NCBI GenBank assembly: GCA_003233055.1
Contig: QIKP01000015.1
Span: 19,141-83,140, forward strand
Origin: Planctomycetaceae bacterium
GTDB taxonomy: Bacteria; Planctomycetota; Planctomycetia; Pirellulales; Lacipirellulaceae
Length of the DNA: 64,000 bases
Direction of reading: 5' to 3'
Shown one piece after another: positions 10,533 through 19,847 of the stretch; the first letter of the stretch is position 1, and every line of letters starts with the position of its first letter. A program made the translations under genes and the position numbers. A model generated the notes under the pieces. The model was not told the DNA's origin, did no database searches, and saw only the letters and a list, made by a program, of their open reading frames with translations.

Positions 10533-11621
10533 ATGACGACGCGCAATTTCAACTTTTCAGCAGGACCGGCAGCCTTGCCGGAATCGGTGCTCCGGCAGGC
10601 CCAGGAAGAGATGCTCTCGCTGCCTGGCGTGGGGGCGAGCGTGCTGGAAATCAGCCATCGTAGCCCGGCTTTCATCCAGATTGCCGAGGCAGCGGAGGCG
10701 AATCTCCGGTCGCTGCTTTCCATTCCTGACGACTACACAGTGCTGTTTCTCCAGGGAGGAAGTCGGCTTCAATTCTCCATGGTGCCAATGAACCTGCGGG
10801 CGGCCGGGCAGTCGGCCGACTACCTGCTGACCGGTAGCTGGAGTAAAAACGCTCTTAGCGAGGCGAAAAAGGGGGGCGACACTTCGGTCGCCTTCACCGC
10901 TGCAGAGACCAATTTTGATCGCCTCCCCAAGACCGGCGACCTCAAGCTCCACCCCAACGCCGCCTACGTCCACTACACGTCGAACGAGACGATCCAGGGT
11001 GTCCAGTTCAAGGCGGAGCCGGAGGTTGGCGGGCTGCCGCTTGTTTGCGACGCCTCCAGTGAGTTCATGTATCGACCACTCGATATTTCTAAGTACGGGT
11101 TGCTCTACGCTTGTGCCCAGAAGAATGCCGGCGCTGCGGGCCTGACGGTGGTGATTCTTCGCAAGGAGTTGCTCGACCGTTCGCCGAGTGACCTGCCAGG
11201 TTACCTGAGCTACAAGACTCATGCCGATGCCAACTCGATGTGGAATACCCCGCCAACGTTTGCCATTTATATCTTGAAGCTGATTACCGAATGGCTGAAG
11301 AACGACATCGGGGGCCTCACCAAGATGCACGAGCAAAACCAGCGGAAGGCCGCGATGCTCTACGACGTGGTCGACGCGAACGCCGACTTCTATCAGGGGC
11401 ACGCCCAGAAGGATTGTCGGTCGTTGATGAACGTTACCTTCCGCCTTCCCTCGGACGATCTGACAGCCAAGTTCGTCACCGAGGCGAAGGAGCGGCGACT
11501 CACGGATCTCAAAGGGCATCGCTCGGTTGGTGGCATTCGCGCGTCGATTTACAACGCCATGCCAGTCGCCGGTGTCGAATCGTTGCGTGATTTTATGGTT
11601 GAATTTGCCAAGAAAAATTGA
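10533..11621 (+). CDS. serC: Phosphoserine aminotransferase
   Basis: Converts 3-phosphohydroxypyruvate to phosphoserine, the second step of serine synthesis, and may also serve in pyridoxal phosphate synthesis. The 362-residue length is exact for SerC. The N-terminus NFSAGPAALPESVL and the PLP-lysine segment ACAQKNAGAAG are diagnostic. The C-terminal GHRSVGGIRASIYNAMP binds substrate phosphate. It is followed after about 95 bases by serA on the same strand, a likely transcription unit. Confidence 0.97.
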   Translation: MTTRNFNFSAGPAALPESVLRQAQEEMLSLPGVGASVLEISHRSPAFIQIAEAAEANLRSLLSIPDDYTVLFLQGGSRLQFSMVPMNLRAAGQSADYLLTGSWSKNALSEAKKGGDTSVAFTAAETNFDRLPKTGDLKLHPNAAYVHYTSNETIQGVQFKAEPEVGGLPLVCDASSEFMYRPLDISKYGLLYACAQKNAGAAGLTVVILRKELLDRSPSDLPGYLSYKTHADANSMWNTPPTFAIYILKLITEWLKNDIGGLTKMHEQNQRKAAMLYDVVDANADFYQGHAQKDCRSLMNVTFRLPSDDLTAKFVTEAKERRLTDLKGHRSVGGIRASIYNAMPVAGVESLRDFMVEFAKKN

Positions 11622-11715
11622 CTGAAGAATGGTTGATTGTTGAGCAACCGGGGTCGAGGACGACCCGGCTCGCTAATTTCCTTACCCCTCACCCCTCACC
11701 CCTCTCAGCTCTGCC

Positions 11716-13338
11716 ATGCCCAGTGTTATAGTTCTTGATAAACTTGCCCAGGAAGGTCTCGACATGCTCGAGGCCGCGCCGGGGATTGAATACGTCGTCA
11801 AGACCGGCCTCAAGGGGGACGATCTCCGAAACGCTCTCACCGAGCACGACGGCGCGATCCTTCGGAGTGGTGCCAAGCTGACGGCTGATGTGCTGACCGG
11901 CAATCGTCGTCTCAAGGCGATTGTCCGCGCGGGCGTTGGTACGGATAACATCGACAAACCGGCCGCCACGCGCGCTGGCATCGTCGTCATGAACACACCG
12001 GCCGGCAACACGCTCAGCACGGCCGAGCATGCGATCGCCCTGATGCTGGCGTTGTCGCGAAACATTGCCCCCGCCTACCAAAGCCTGATCGAAGGGCGAT
12101 GGGACCGTGGGAAATTCATGGGAAGCCAAGTCGCTGGGAAAACGCTTGGCGTCGTTGGGTTGGGGCGTATTGGTTTGGCGGTAGCGGCGCGGGCACAGGG
12201 GCTCGAGATGCGCATTCTCGGCTACGACCCCTTCATGACGCAGGAGAGGGCGAAAGACCTTGGTATCGAACTCGTCACGGCGGTTGACCAGATGCTGCCA
12301 AGCGTCGACTACCTTACGGTTCACACCCCCCTGACCGACGAAACACGCAACCTGTTCGACATGCCCCAACTCGAACTCATCAAGCCAGGCGCGCGACTCG
12401 TCAACTGTGCTCGAGGTGGCATTTACAACGAGCAGGCACTCGTCGCGGGGCTTGAGTCGGGAAAACTCGCCGGCGTCGCGCTGGACGTGTATGGCGAGGA
12501 ACCTTGCACCGATAGCCCGCTCTTTGGAATGCCGGGCGTCGTCTGTACTCCGCATCTCGGCGCGAGTACCGAAGAGGCACAAACTTCCGTCGCCATCGAA
12601 GCGGTTGAGCTGCTTACCGCGTTCCTCATGACCGGTGCGATTCGCCACGCGGTCAACGTCACGCCGCTCGATCCCAAGACGCTGGAGTCGTTGCGTGGTT
12701 ACCTCGACGTCGCCTATCGCCTGGGCCGCCTCGCCGCTGGATTGCAGCCGAGCGGGCTGGCGAGCTGCCAGATTTTGTATCGTGGAGAGATCGCTGGTCG
12801 CGATACGAAGCTCCTCACGTCGGCGTTTTCAGTTGGACTCTTAGAAGGGGTTCTCGACGAGCCAGTGAATTTGGTCAATGCCGAGATGATGCTTCACGAC
12901 CGGGGCATTCAATTGGTCGAGCAGTGCAATAGTGATATGGGTGCGTTTCGGGCTTCGATGGCGGTGGAACTGGTGGCGGGTGAGACGAAGCGGACCGTCG
13001 CTGGCACGCTCTTCGGCAAGGAAATGCCACGGCTCGTGGCGGTCGACGATCAGCGACTCGAGGCGTATCTCGATGGCTTGATGCTCGTCTTCCATCACCG
13101 CGATCGGCCCGGCATCATCGGCGCGGTCGGCACCACCTTGGGCGAGCATGGCGTCAACATCGCCCAGATGGCGGTCGGCCGCAGCACGCCGGGCGGTGAG
13201 GCGGTCGGCGTGTTGAATCTCGATGGCGAGCCCTCCGCCGCTGCCCTTGCGGCGGTCGAAGCGCTCGAGCATGTCACGAGCGCCACGGTGGTGAATCTGC
13301 CGAAGGCAGGGGAACTCCCCGCCTGGCTGGCGGGGTAG
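11716..13338 (+). CDS. serA: D-3-phosphoglycerate dehydrogenase, long form
   Basis: Oxidises 3-phosphoglycerate to 3-phosphohydroxypyruvate with NAD, the first step of serine synthesis. At 540 residues it is the long type: catalytic and NAD domains (GVVGLGRIGLAVAARAQ, the dinucleotide site; NCARGGIYNEQAL with catalytic Arg; HLGASTEEAQ with catalytic His), an intervening ASB domain from about residue 310, and a C-terminal ACT domain from about residue 455 (VFHHRDRPGIIGAVG). The ACT domain suggests feedback by serine. It follows serC, so the two first serine enzymes are adjacent. Confidence 0.97.
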   Translation: MPSVIVLDKLAQEGLDMLEAAPGIEYVVKTGLKGDDLRNALTEHDGAILRSGAKLTADVLTGNRRLKAIVRAGVGTDNIDKPAATRAGIVVMNTPAGNTLSTAEHAIALMLALSRNIAPAYQSLIEGRWDRGKFMGSQVAGKTLGVVGLGRIGLAVAARAQGLEMRILGYDPFMTQERAKDLGIELVTAVDQMLPSVDYLTVHTPLTDETRNLFDMPQLELIKPGARLVNCARGGIYNEQALVAGLESGKLAGVALDVYGEEPCTDSPLFGMPGVVCTPHLGASTEEAQTSVAIEAVELLTAFLMTGAIRHAVNVTPLDPKTLESLRGYLDVAYRLGRLAAGLQPSGLASCQILYRGEIAGRDTKLLTSAFSVGLLEGVLDEPVNLVNAEMMLHDRGIQLVEQCNSDMGAFRASMAVELVAGETKRTVAGTLFGKEMPRLVAVDDQRLEAYLDGLMLVFHHRDRPGIIGAVGTTLGEHGVNIAQMAVGRSTPGGEAVGVLNLDGEPSAAALAAVEALEHVTSATVVNLPKAGELPAWLAG

Positions 13339-13559
13339 TCGGATTGGCCCGTTCCGGGGGGAGGCCGCCCTTTACGGACTTGAGGAAGTCTGCGCAATCC
13401 GCATAGATGGTATTTTTCTACCACCTTTCGCAAATTCTCTAGCCGGCAGAAGGTGCGTGGCTCACGCAGGCGCTCCAGAGCGACCGATGCTCTTATTAGC
13501 GGCGGCATAGTGCCCCGTCTTCTTCCCTCCCAGCATCCGTCCACCGGAGCCCCACCGCC

Positions 13560-13790
13560 ATGCTCGAGACCGTTCATCAAGTCCCCGACCTACTCGCCCG
13601 TATTTCCTCGGCCCTTGAATCGAGCCCCCACATTTCTCGGGGAAAGATACGGGTTGAATCGGGTGCCTCTGGTGAATTGCGTTTGCATGGCAAAGTACAA
13701 ACCTTCTTTGAAAAGCAGATGGCGCAAGAAACGATTCGAGGCCTCGTCGGGACGCAGTCGATTGAGAATCTGGTCGAAGTGACTTGGTAG
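13560..13790 (+). CDS. Small BON-like protein
   Basis: A 76-residue protein with the pattern ELRLHGKVQTFFEKQMAQETIRG followed by IENLVEV, which fits a single BON-type alpha/beta unit (beta, long helix, beta). It has no signal peptide. BON domains are thought to bind phospholipids or small ligands. It ends in a short tandem duplication: GTGACTTGGTAGGG appears twice around the stop (about 13778-13807), so the C-terminus and stop lie inside the first copy. Confidence 0.6.
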   Translation: MLETVHQVPDLLARISSALESSPHISRGKIRVESGASGELRLHGKVQTFFEKQMAQETIRGLVGTQSIENLVEVTW

Positions 13791-14075
13791 GGGTGACTTG
13801 GTAGGGAATATCGCATCCCCCTGCCCCCCCGCTGCCTGCTAACCATCGGCGCTGCTTCGCCTTTCGTAGGAACGGACAACTCTCCGCTCGACGCGCCGCC
13901 GCTGAAGCGGCATCGCCAACGGACAACCGTCTCGATCCGATTGTGGGCAAATCTGCGATTTGCGGATAGGATAGAATCTGGTCGGCCCTCTACGATGGGG
14001 GAAGCCAGCCGGCCAACATGGCCCCCCTGTCCAACTCCCGTCCGTTGTCTTCGCAGCGGAGTGTTTTGATTGCCG

Positions 14076-14786
14076 ATGATCGTCCCTGCCTATTGCCGAC
14101 CGAGCGCTTTCGAGGCGCTCGCCTGCGAATTGCCATTGCTGAGCACCCGGCGCGGATTGGTGAGGGCCGCCTGTGCGGTGGCGTCGCACGAACATGCGGA
14201 GCTGAAGGCTCGTTCGACGCTAGAATCGCTTGACTTGGTGGTTACGACGGTCCGACGGCGAGCCCCTTCGGCCTCTCCCAACGCGCAGCTTGCGCACCTC
14301 CATGACATGCTTTTCGACGTACTTGGTTTTCGTGGAAATAGCGAGGACTACTACGATCCCGCCAATAGCTACCTGCCTGACGTGGTTTCTTCTCGGAAGG
14401 GACTGCCGATCACGCTATCGCTTGTCTACAAATACGTCGCCGAGGAATTGGGGTTGAGAACGCATGGAGTGAACGCACCGGGGCATTTTCTCGTGGCCGT
14501 TGAAATGCTGGAGGGAGCCAATCGATCGCTCATGTTCGTCGATCCTTTCTATGGCGGTACGCTGCTCTCACTCCCGGAAGTCTACATGCGGATCGAAGAG
14601 GCAACGGGGAGACCGGTTTACGCCGATCCTGGATTGCTTGCTCCCGCGAGTCACCACGCATGGATCACGCGAATGCTCGGCAATCTCCAAGCGATCTTCG
14701 CCCGATCAGGCCGGGAAAAGGACCTCTACGCCATGCAAGAAATGCAAATGCTGGTCGAATCGCGATCCGAGGGGGACGGGGGATGA
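14076..14786 (+). CDS. SirB1/YchA-family transglutaminase-like protein
   Basis: A 236-residue protein with the family core RGLPITLSLVYKYVAEELGL followed by GVNAPGHFLV and FVDPFYGGTLLS, typical of the SirB1-type transglutaminase-like fold. The usual enzymatic Cys of transglutaminases is replaced by Ser or Thr in this family (ITLSLVY). Function in bacteria is not established. An in-frame stop at 14067 rules out a longer protein; the ATG at 14076 is preferred over TTG at 14070. It overlaps the next gene by 4 bases (ATGA). Confidence 0.85.
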   Translation: MIVPAYCRPSAFEALACELPLLSTRRGLVRAACAVASHEHAELKARSTLESLDLVVTTVRRRAPSASPNAQLAHLHDMLFDVLGFRGNSEDYYDPANSYLPDVVSSRKGLPITLSLVYKYVAEELGLRTHGVNAPGHFLVAVEMLEGANRSLMFVDPFYGGTLLSLPEVYMRIEEATGRPVYADPGLLAPASHHAWITRMLGNLQAIFARSGREKDLYAMQEMQMLVESRSEGDGG

Positions 14787-16639
14787 GAGCCGCAAGTTTC
14801 ACCGTTCTCCCGAGGAGCCGTGGGCGTCGACCCAATGGTTGGTTTGCGGAGAAAAGGGGCACCCCCGACTTCCGCCGGTGGCTCGCCTCCCTTTTTTTGA
14901 GTGTTGTAGTGACCCCGGCGACCACCGTTGCCGAGGTCGTGGTGGTAGCGAATCGAACGCCGCGCAAAATGGTGCTGGAAGTCACGCTTTCTGGCCAAGT
15001 CCCCTGGAGCGTCAAGCTCGCTTCGGGAGAGTCGCGGCCCATCTTCTCGGATGGCGGCGTGGAGATTGCCTTTGAGCGTTTTCCCGGAACCGCTCGTTAC
15101 CAACTCGACTCGGGGGCCGCCTATTATCTTGGAATGAAGCAGGATGGCACGATCGATCTGCAAAAAATTGGGCTGGGGGATCCTGAGGGGGAGACACGTG
15201 CGGGTCAGCTTCCCGGCAAAGCCGCGACGGCGCCGGCTGCTACGGTTCTGGTAAAAATACTCGTCGACGAGGAAGAACTCTCCCGAAGGCATCTCTGGGA
15301 GCCCAAGCTGCGAAGGCGAATGGAGGCGGCCTCCGATATCTTGCATCGTCATGCGATGGTCCAGCTAAGTGTCGTCGCGGTCGGTCGGTGGAACTCGGAC
15401 GACTCGACCCGTCAGTTCCGCGCCTCGCTATCGGAGTTTGAAAAAGAGGTCGACGCCTCGCCAGCGACACTCGCTATCGGATTCTCTAGCCAGTACCACG
15501 TGGTTCGTGGCCGCGTTCACCTCGGAGGAACGCGTGGGCCTCTGAAACCTCATATTCTCCTTCGAGAGTGGTCCGCGCATGTAAGCGAGTCGGAGCGGCT
15601 CGAGCTTCTATTGCACGAGTTGGGCCACTACTTGGGGGCATCCCACAGTCCCGAGCCCGACAGCGTGATGCGGCCAGTGCTCGGTGATCGACAATCACGA
15701 CGCACCGGGTTCGTTGTGAAATTCGATCCCGTCAATACCCTCTTGATGTCGATGATGGGCGAAGAAATCCGTCGACGGCGAGTCAGGGATTTTGCGTCGG
15801 TGACCACCGAAACGAAAAATCGAATGGAGCAGGTCTACAAGGTCCTTGGTCTGGCCCAGCCAAGAGACACTTCTCCTCGGCGGCTTGCCCAGCAACTGCG
15901 TAACCAACCGAGCGATCCGCTCTTCGACGGGGCGAAGCGAATTCTAGCAAGGATCACTCGAGTGGCGCGAGACAACAGCCGCGCCCCCAAGCAGCCCAGC
16001 CGATCGGGGCCAGCACGACTGCAAGGGGATGATTTGCTGAACGCCTATCTCCGCGCCGCGGCCAAGGAGGCGAGCAAGGTGCCGGACGAGGTCCGTTCCA
16101 AAGCGTTTCTTCTGGCGATTGGTGTAGGAATCGGTGACTCCGATCAACTGCGAAAGCTTCCAGCACTGCGACCCCTGGTCGCTCGGCTGGAGACGCCCGC
16201 CGATCGCTCGGTTCGACGGAATTACCTCGGCAAGCCATCGATTCAGGGTCGAAACGATCTCGCGAGGCATTTCTGTGGGGCGGCGATGCTGGTCGCCACC
16301 TCCGGTGCTTCGACCGCGGAAACGCTTAGCCTTGCGAAAGAAATCATGGATTCCCAAGGGGGGACCGGATTCAGCTTTGCCGACCTTGCGGCAGACAAAG
16401 CAGGTATCGCCTTCGCTTTGCGATTGCTTGAGGGGAAGCTCACGGTGGAAGCCATCGCTGCCCGGTTCCGTTCTGCCGATTTTGTTCCACCCGTTGGCGA
16501 CTTGCCCGAAGGGATGTCGACGCCGCAGTTCATGGAACAGTTTGGCGGCGCACACGACGAGCGTTACCAGCAAGTCGTCGAGGAAATTGACCAAGCGATT
16601 CAAGCCATGTTCGCGGAGCGCCACCCAACGGCCCCGTGA
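14783..16639 (+). CDS. Exported metzincin-type metalloprotease
   Basis: A 618-residue protein. After a basic N-terminal region, a membrane-spanning stretch (SLFLSVVVTPATTVAE, about residues 36-51) indicates a signal anchor or long signal peptide. H278-E-L-G-H282-YLGAS-H288 is the metzincin zinc motif HExxHxxGxxH, and M296 in DSVMRP is the Met-turn. A large C-terminal alpha-helical region follows, of unknown family. The start overlaps the stop of the SirB1-like gene, indicating coupling. It is probably cell-surface or periplasmic. Confidence 0.8.
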   Translation: MRAASFTVLPRSRGRRPNGWFAEKRGTPDFRRWLASLFLSVVVTPATTVAEVVVVANRTPRKMVLEVTLSGQVPWSVKLASGESRPIFSDGGVEIAFERFPGTARYQLDSGAAYYLGMKQDGTIDLQKIGLGDPEGETRAGQLPGKAATAPAATVLVKILVDEEELSRRHLWEPKLRRRMEAASDILHRHAMVQLSVVAVGRWNSDDSTRQFRASLSEFEKEVDASPATLAIGFSSQYHVVRGRVHLGGTRGPLKPHILLREWSAHVSESERLELLLHELGHYLGASHSPEPDSVMRPVLGDRQSRRTGFVVKFDPVNTLLMSMMGEEIRRRRVRDFASVTTETKNRMEQVYKVLGLAQPRDTSPRRLAQQLRNQPSDPLFDGAKRILARITRVARDNSRAPKQPSRSGPARLQGDDLLNAYLRAAAKEASKVPDEVRSKAFLLAIGVGIGDSDQLRKLPALRPLVARLETPADRSVRRNYLGKPSIQGRNDLARHFCGAAMLVATSGASTAETLSLAKEIMDSQGGTGFSFADLAADKAGIAFALRLLEGKLTVEAIAARFRSADFVPPVGDLPEGMSTPQFMEQFGGAHDERYQQVVEEIDQAIQAMFAERHPTAP

Positions 16640-16674
16640 TGCGCTAGGGAGGGCTACCTGCGCCGGTCACCGGT

Positions 16675-17616
16675 CTACCGTCGCAGCAGCTTGTGGACTT
16701 CTGCCACGTCGTCGCGCTCGTCCCGTAAGGTCTTGGCGATCTTTTCGTGCCCCTGCTGGCTCTGCGTGATGGCAATCGCACGCTTAGCTGGGTGGGCCTG
16801 GATCCCCGCCTCTGCGGGCCACGTCGTGAGCGGTGCGCGTAGCAGGGTGTCGATGATCGGAATAAAATCAGAGTCGACAAGCTCCGCATCGGTTTTCTCA
16901 ACCGCGTACGGCTCCAAGAGGTCGGCGACGCTGTATACCACCGTATAGAGTTTTTGATCGTCTTCGGTCTCGGGGTCGGTTGCCGTCAATGGAGTAATCG
17001 CGGCTTCGTTGGGATTGATTTCGTCGATCGTTAATTGAGCCGTCAGATCGGCTTGCGTTGACGAAGGGCCGCATCGTAATTCAACCGTCTCCCCCAGAGA
17101 GAGGGTTCGCACCAACCGCCGGGCATGGACGACCGATTCCAGCGTTTGCAGTGTCGTCGTGTTGTTTTCTCCATCGCCGGCAGGGATCGTAACTTCCTCG
17201 ACTTTGTCGATCGTCGCATGTTGGACCATCGCGTCGACCTGGACTCGCTTGCCGTCGAGCGGAGTTACCATCACGGTCAGTTCGATTCCTGCTTTCAAGT
17301 TGGTGATGATCGGGTCGAGCAGGCCTTCGCGGTCCTTCCGAATTCCGGTAACGAAGGGTGTCTCCGTTTGCATGCTGACCGTAGCCGATTGGCCTTCGTG
17401 GACGACGATTCGGGGACTGCTGATGATCTTTGCGTTGTCGGCGCCTTGGTCCGTTACCAACTGGCAACGGACAACGAATTGGCGCACGTCCTTTTTGGCG
17501 GTTGCATCGTGATTCACCGCAGGAGGGACGGTCGCCTTGATCGGTTCATGCCCTCGAACGGGTTGAACGGAAACTACCGCCAGTCCCAAAATGGCCGCTA
17601 TGCTCATCCAATGCAT
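16675..17616 (-). CDS. Exported secretin-N-like protein
   Basis: A 313-residue protein with a signal peptide (MHWMSIAAILGLAVVSVQPVRG) and a TTGGAGGCG-type ribosome site upstream of the chosen ATG. Residues 60-220 contain SSPRIVVHEGQSATVSMQTE, resembling the pilus/secretin beta-rich region of GspD-like proteins. The C-terminal part has TTWPAEAGIQAHPAKRAIAI, which resembles the domain placed before secretin cores in planctomycete homologues. It lacks a full secretin core, so it may be a periplasmic accessory rather than a pore. It converges with the metzincin gene. Confidence 0.6.
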   Translation of the reverse strand: MHWMSIAAILGLAVVSVQPVRGHEPIKATVPPAVNHDATAKKDVRQFVVRCQLVTDQGADNAKIISSPRIVVHEGQSATVSMQTETPFVTGIRKDREGLLDPIITNLKAGIELTVMVTPLDGKRVQVDAMVQHATIDKVEEVTIPAGDGENNTTTLQTLESVVHARRLVRTLSLGETVELRCGPSSTQADLTAQLTIDEINPNEAAITPLTATDPETEDDQKLYTVVYSVADLLEPYAVEKTDAELVDSDFIPIIDTLLRAPLTTWPAEAGIQAHPAKRAIAITQSQQGHEKIAKTLRDERDDVAEVHKLLRR

Positions 17617-17686
17617 CGAGATCGCCTCCAAGAACGGAATCGACGGTCGAGCCCGACCGCCAGGATCGCGGAGAGTAGAAGACGGG

Positions 17687-17890
17687 CTAGCGGAGGTCAA
17701 CAGCGACCGTTGCTATCGCTGCACGCGGGCCAAAACAGCTTGCCAAGTTGGCCGCCGCGTTGTACTCACCTCCCGAGACATGCACCTCGAACGACCGAGC
17801 GTGAGGAAAGGGAATCGTCTCCGGATCAAGCCGGTGGACCAGCGCGCCGAGCGAAAGGAAATCCAGCTGGCAGTTGTCGGTGCGTATGGA
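17687..17890 (-). pseudogene. PfkB-family sugar kinase (2-keto-3-deoxygluconate kinase-like), 5' remnant
   Basis: The frame reads DFLSLGALVHRLDPETIPF, then SFEVHVSGGEYNAAANLAS with CFG and IATVAVD, then a stop. This matches the first 60 or so residues of PfkB-family 2-keto-3-deoxygluconate kinases, including the SGGEYN substrate loop. Everything after the first alpha/beta units is missing: the ATP-binding C-terminal half and the catalytic Asp are absent, and the frame stops at 17687-17689. It lies upstream of gnd on the opposite strand. I infer a truncated relic. Confidence 0.7.
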
Positions 17891-18075
17891 GAACGGCAGG
17901 GGAATTGAAAGATGCTTTGGGAGGAATGCGGTGGATCCCTCATTGTAGCTTTGGCCTGCCATGCCGCAACCGGTTGCTATTCGCGGCTTCGCCGCCCCTT
18001 GCCCCTTGCCCGAAGAACACCGATCATTCCTGTTTGGCGAATACCAGTTCGGGAGCAAATAGGGAATTAACAGTC

Positions 18076-19521
18076 ATGTCCAATTTATGCGATTTTGGCC
18101 TGATCGGCCTAGCGGTGATGGGAGAAAACCTTGCCCTGAATGTCGAAAGCCGGGGCTACCGGGTGGCGGTCCACAACCGGACGACCAGCGTGGTCGACGA
18201 CTTCATCGCCGGTCGCGCGAAGGGCAAACAGTTCGTCGGCTGTTCGACGATCGAAGAACTGGTCAAGAATCTGGCCCGACCGCGCAAGGTGATGATGCTC
18301 ATCAAGGCGGGGCCGGCAGTCGATGCGGTGATCGAATCGCTCCTGCCGCTGCTCGACCAGGGCGACATCATCATTGATGGAGGCAACACCTTCTATGCCG
18401 ACACCGAGAGGCGAACCAAGTACGTCGAGGAGAAGGGCCTGCTGTACGTCGGTACCGGCGTCTCCGGAGGCGAAGAAGGGGCGCTCAAAGGCCCCAGCAT
18501 GATGCCGGGCGGCAGCCCCGCAGCGTGGGAAGAGGTGAAGCCGATCTTCCAAGCGATCGCCGCCAAGGTCGGCCCCCAGGGTGACATCCCCTGTTGCGAG
18601 TGGGTCGGCCCCCGCGGCGCGGGGCACTACGTCAAGATGGTGCACAATGGCATCGAGTATGGCGACATGCAGCTCATCTGCGAAGCCTACTTCTTGATGA
18701 AAGAGGCGCTCGGTCTGTCAAACGACGAACTGTACGATGTCTTCGCCGACTGGAACCGAGGGGAACTCGATAGCTACCTGATCGAAATCACTCGCGACAT
18801 CTTTAGCGTGAAAGACAGCGACGGATCACACCTCGTCGACAAAGTGTTGGACCGAGCCGGCGCGAAAGGGACCGGCAAGTGGATGAGCCAGCTCGCGCTC
18901 GACCTGGGGGTGCCTAGTACGCTGGTGACCGAGGCGGTTTACGCCCGAAGTCTCTCCGCACTCAAGGAGGAGCGGGTCCGCGCGAGCCAAGTCCTCCAAG
19001 GTCCGAAGTCCGAGTACGAGGGTGACAAGCAAGCGTTCATTGAAGCGGTTCGGCAGGCGCTCTACGCCTCGAAGATCGTCAGCTATGCCCAAGGTTTCGT
19101 GCAATTGCAGGCCGCCGCTGCGGAGCATGACTGGCCGCTCAACTATGGCGACTGCGCCATGCTATGGCGTGGCGGCTGCATCATCCGTGCGGTCTTCCTC
19201 GACCGGATCAAGGAGGCGTTCGACAAAGACTCCGGCCTTGAAAACCTGCTCCTCTCGCCTTACTTTGGCGAAGCGGTCGACCAATCGCAAACCGCGTGGC
19301 GGCATGTCGTCGCCACTTCAGCCACCTTAGGTATCCCCGTCCCGGCGTTCGCCACCGCGCTCGCCTACTACGACGGCTACCGCCGCGACCGCCTACCGGC
19401 AAACCTGCTGCAAGCCCAGCGGGATTACTTCGGCGCCCACACGTACGAGCGCATCGACAAGCCGCGCGGCGAGACGTTTCATACGGATTGGCTGGGCGAC
19501 CGGCGCTCGCCCGATTCGTGA
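18076..19521 (+). CDS. gnd: 6-phosphogluconate dehydrogenase (decarboxylating)
   Basis: Oxidises 6-phosphogluconate to ribulose-5-phosphate with NADP. The 481-residue protein begins MSNLCDFGLIGLAVMGENLA, the family's dinucleotide site; 17125-18075 is open in frame but not conserved, so it is excluded. VSGGEEGALKGPSMMPGG, WVGPRGAGHYVKMVHNGIEY (catalytic Lys) and the C-terminal RDYFGAHTYERID are diagnostic. It lies ahead of zwf, its pathway partner, and is flanked on both sides by gene remnants. Confidence 0.97.
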   Translation: MSNLCDFGLIGLAVMGENLALNVESRGYRVAVHNRTTSVVDDFIAGRAKGKQFVGCSTIEELVKNLARPRKVMMLIKAGPAVDAVIESLLPLLDQGDIIIDGGNTFYADTERRTKYVEEKGLLYVGTGVSGGEEGALKGPSMMPGGSPAAWEEVKPIFQAIAAKVGPQGDIPCCEWVGPRGAGHYVKMVHNGIEYGDMQLICEAYFLMKEALGLSNDELYDVFADWNRGELDSYLIEITRDIFSVKDSDGSHLVDKVLDRAGAKGTGKWMSQLALDLGVPSTLVTEAVYARSLSALKEERVRASQVLQGPKSEYEGDKQAFIEAVRQALYASKIVSYAQGFVQLQAAAAEHDWPLNYGDCAMLWRGGCIIRAVFLDRIKEAFDKDSGLENLLLSPYFGEAVDQSQTAWRHVVATSATLGIPVPAFATALAYYDGYRRDRLPANLLQAQRDYFGAHTYERIDKPRGETFHTDWLGDRRSPDS

Positions 19522-19573
19522 AAACAAAGGAATAACCACGGAGAACGCGGGGGAAACCGTTGAATCTTTGACC

Positions 19574-19780
19574 ATGCCAAATGAAATGACCTACCTAGAA
19601 AAACTATTCAGATTCCGAGACCAAGTCGCCGACATCTTGCGACACACACCGATGGACCGCTTGGGTGCACCAAGCGAACGGATCGGCACAACGCTGCTGC
19701 TACTCTCCAAGACGGCCGGCAGTTTTATCACCGGCGAGGCGATTTACGTCGATGGCGGTTTTACCTTGATGACGATTTAG
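19574..19780 (+). pseudogene. SDR-family dehydrogenase, 3' remnant
   Basis: The 68-codon frame reads HTPMDRLGAPSERIGTTLLL, then SFITGEAIYVDGGFTLMTI at its end. That is the C-terminal 50 residues or so of short-chain dehydrogenases, where the R-x-G-x-P segment and the ITG-x-x-x-x-VDGGF signature end the protein; the MTI ending is typical of gluconate/mannonate-type SDRs. The Rossmann core, Tyr-x3-Lys and NAD motif are absent. It sits between gnd and zwf, on their strand. Some decay may have occurred within the remaining codons, such as SERIG for PEEIG. Confidence 0.75.
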
Positions 19781-19847
19781 AAGCGATGACAGATACGCGA
19801 CGAACCAATCGCGGTCGTCCTTATCGTTTGCCCCTTAGAGATTCGGC

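Noticed and set aside
17125..18075. N-terminal extension of gnd (over 300 codons)
   Set aside because: Open only because it is GC-rich; it overlaps the opposite-strand secretin-like gene and the kinase relic, and gnd has a canonical start at 18076.
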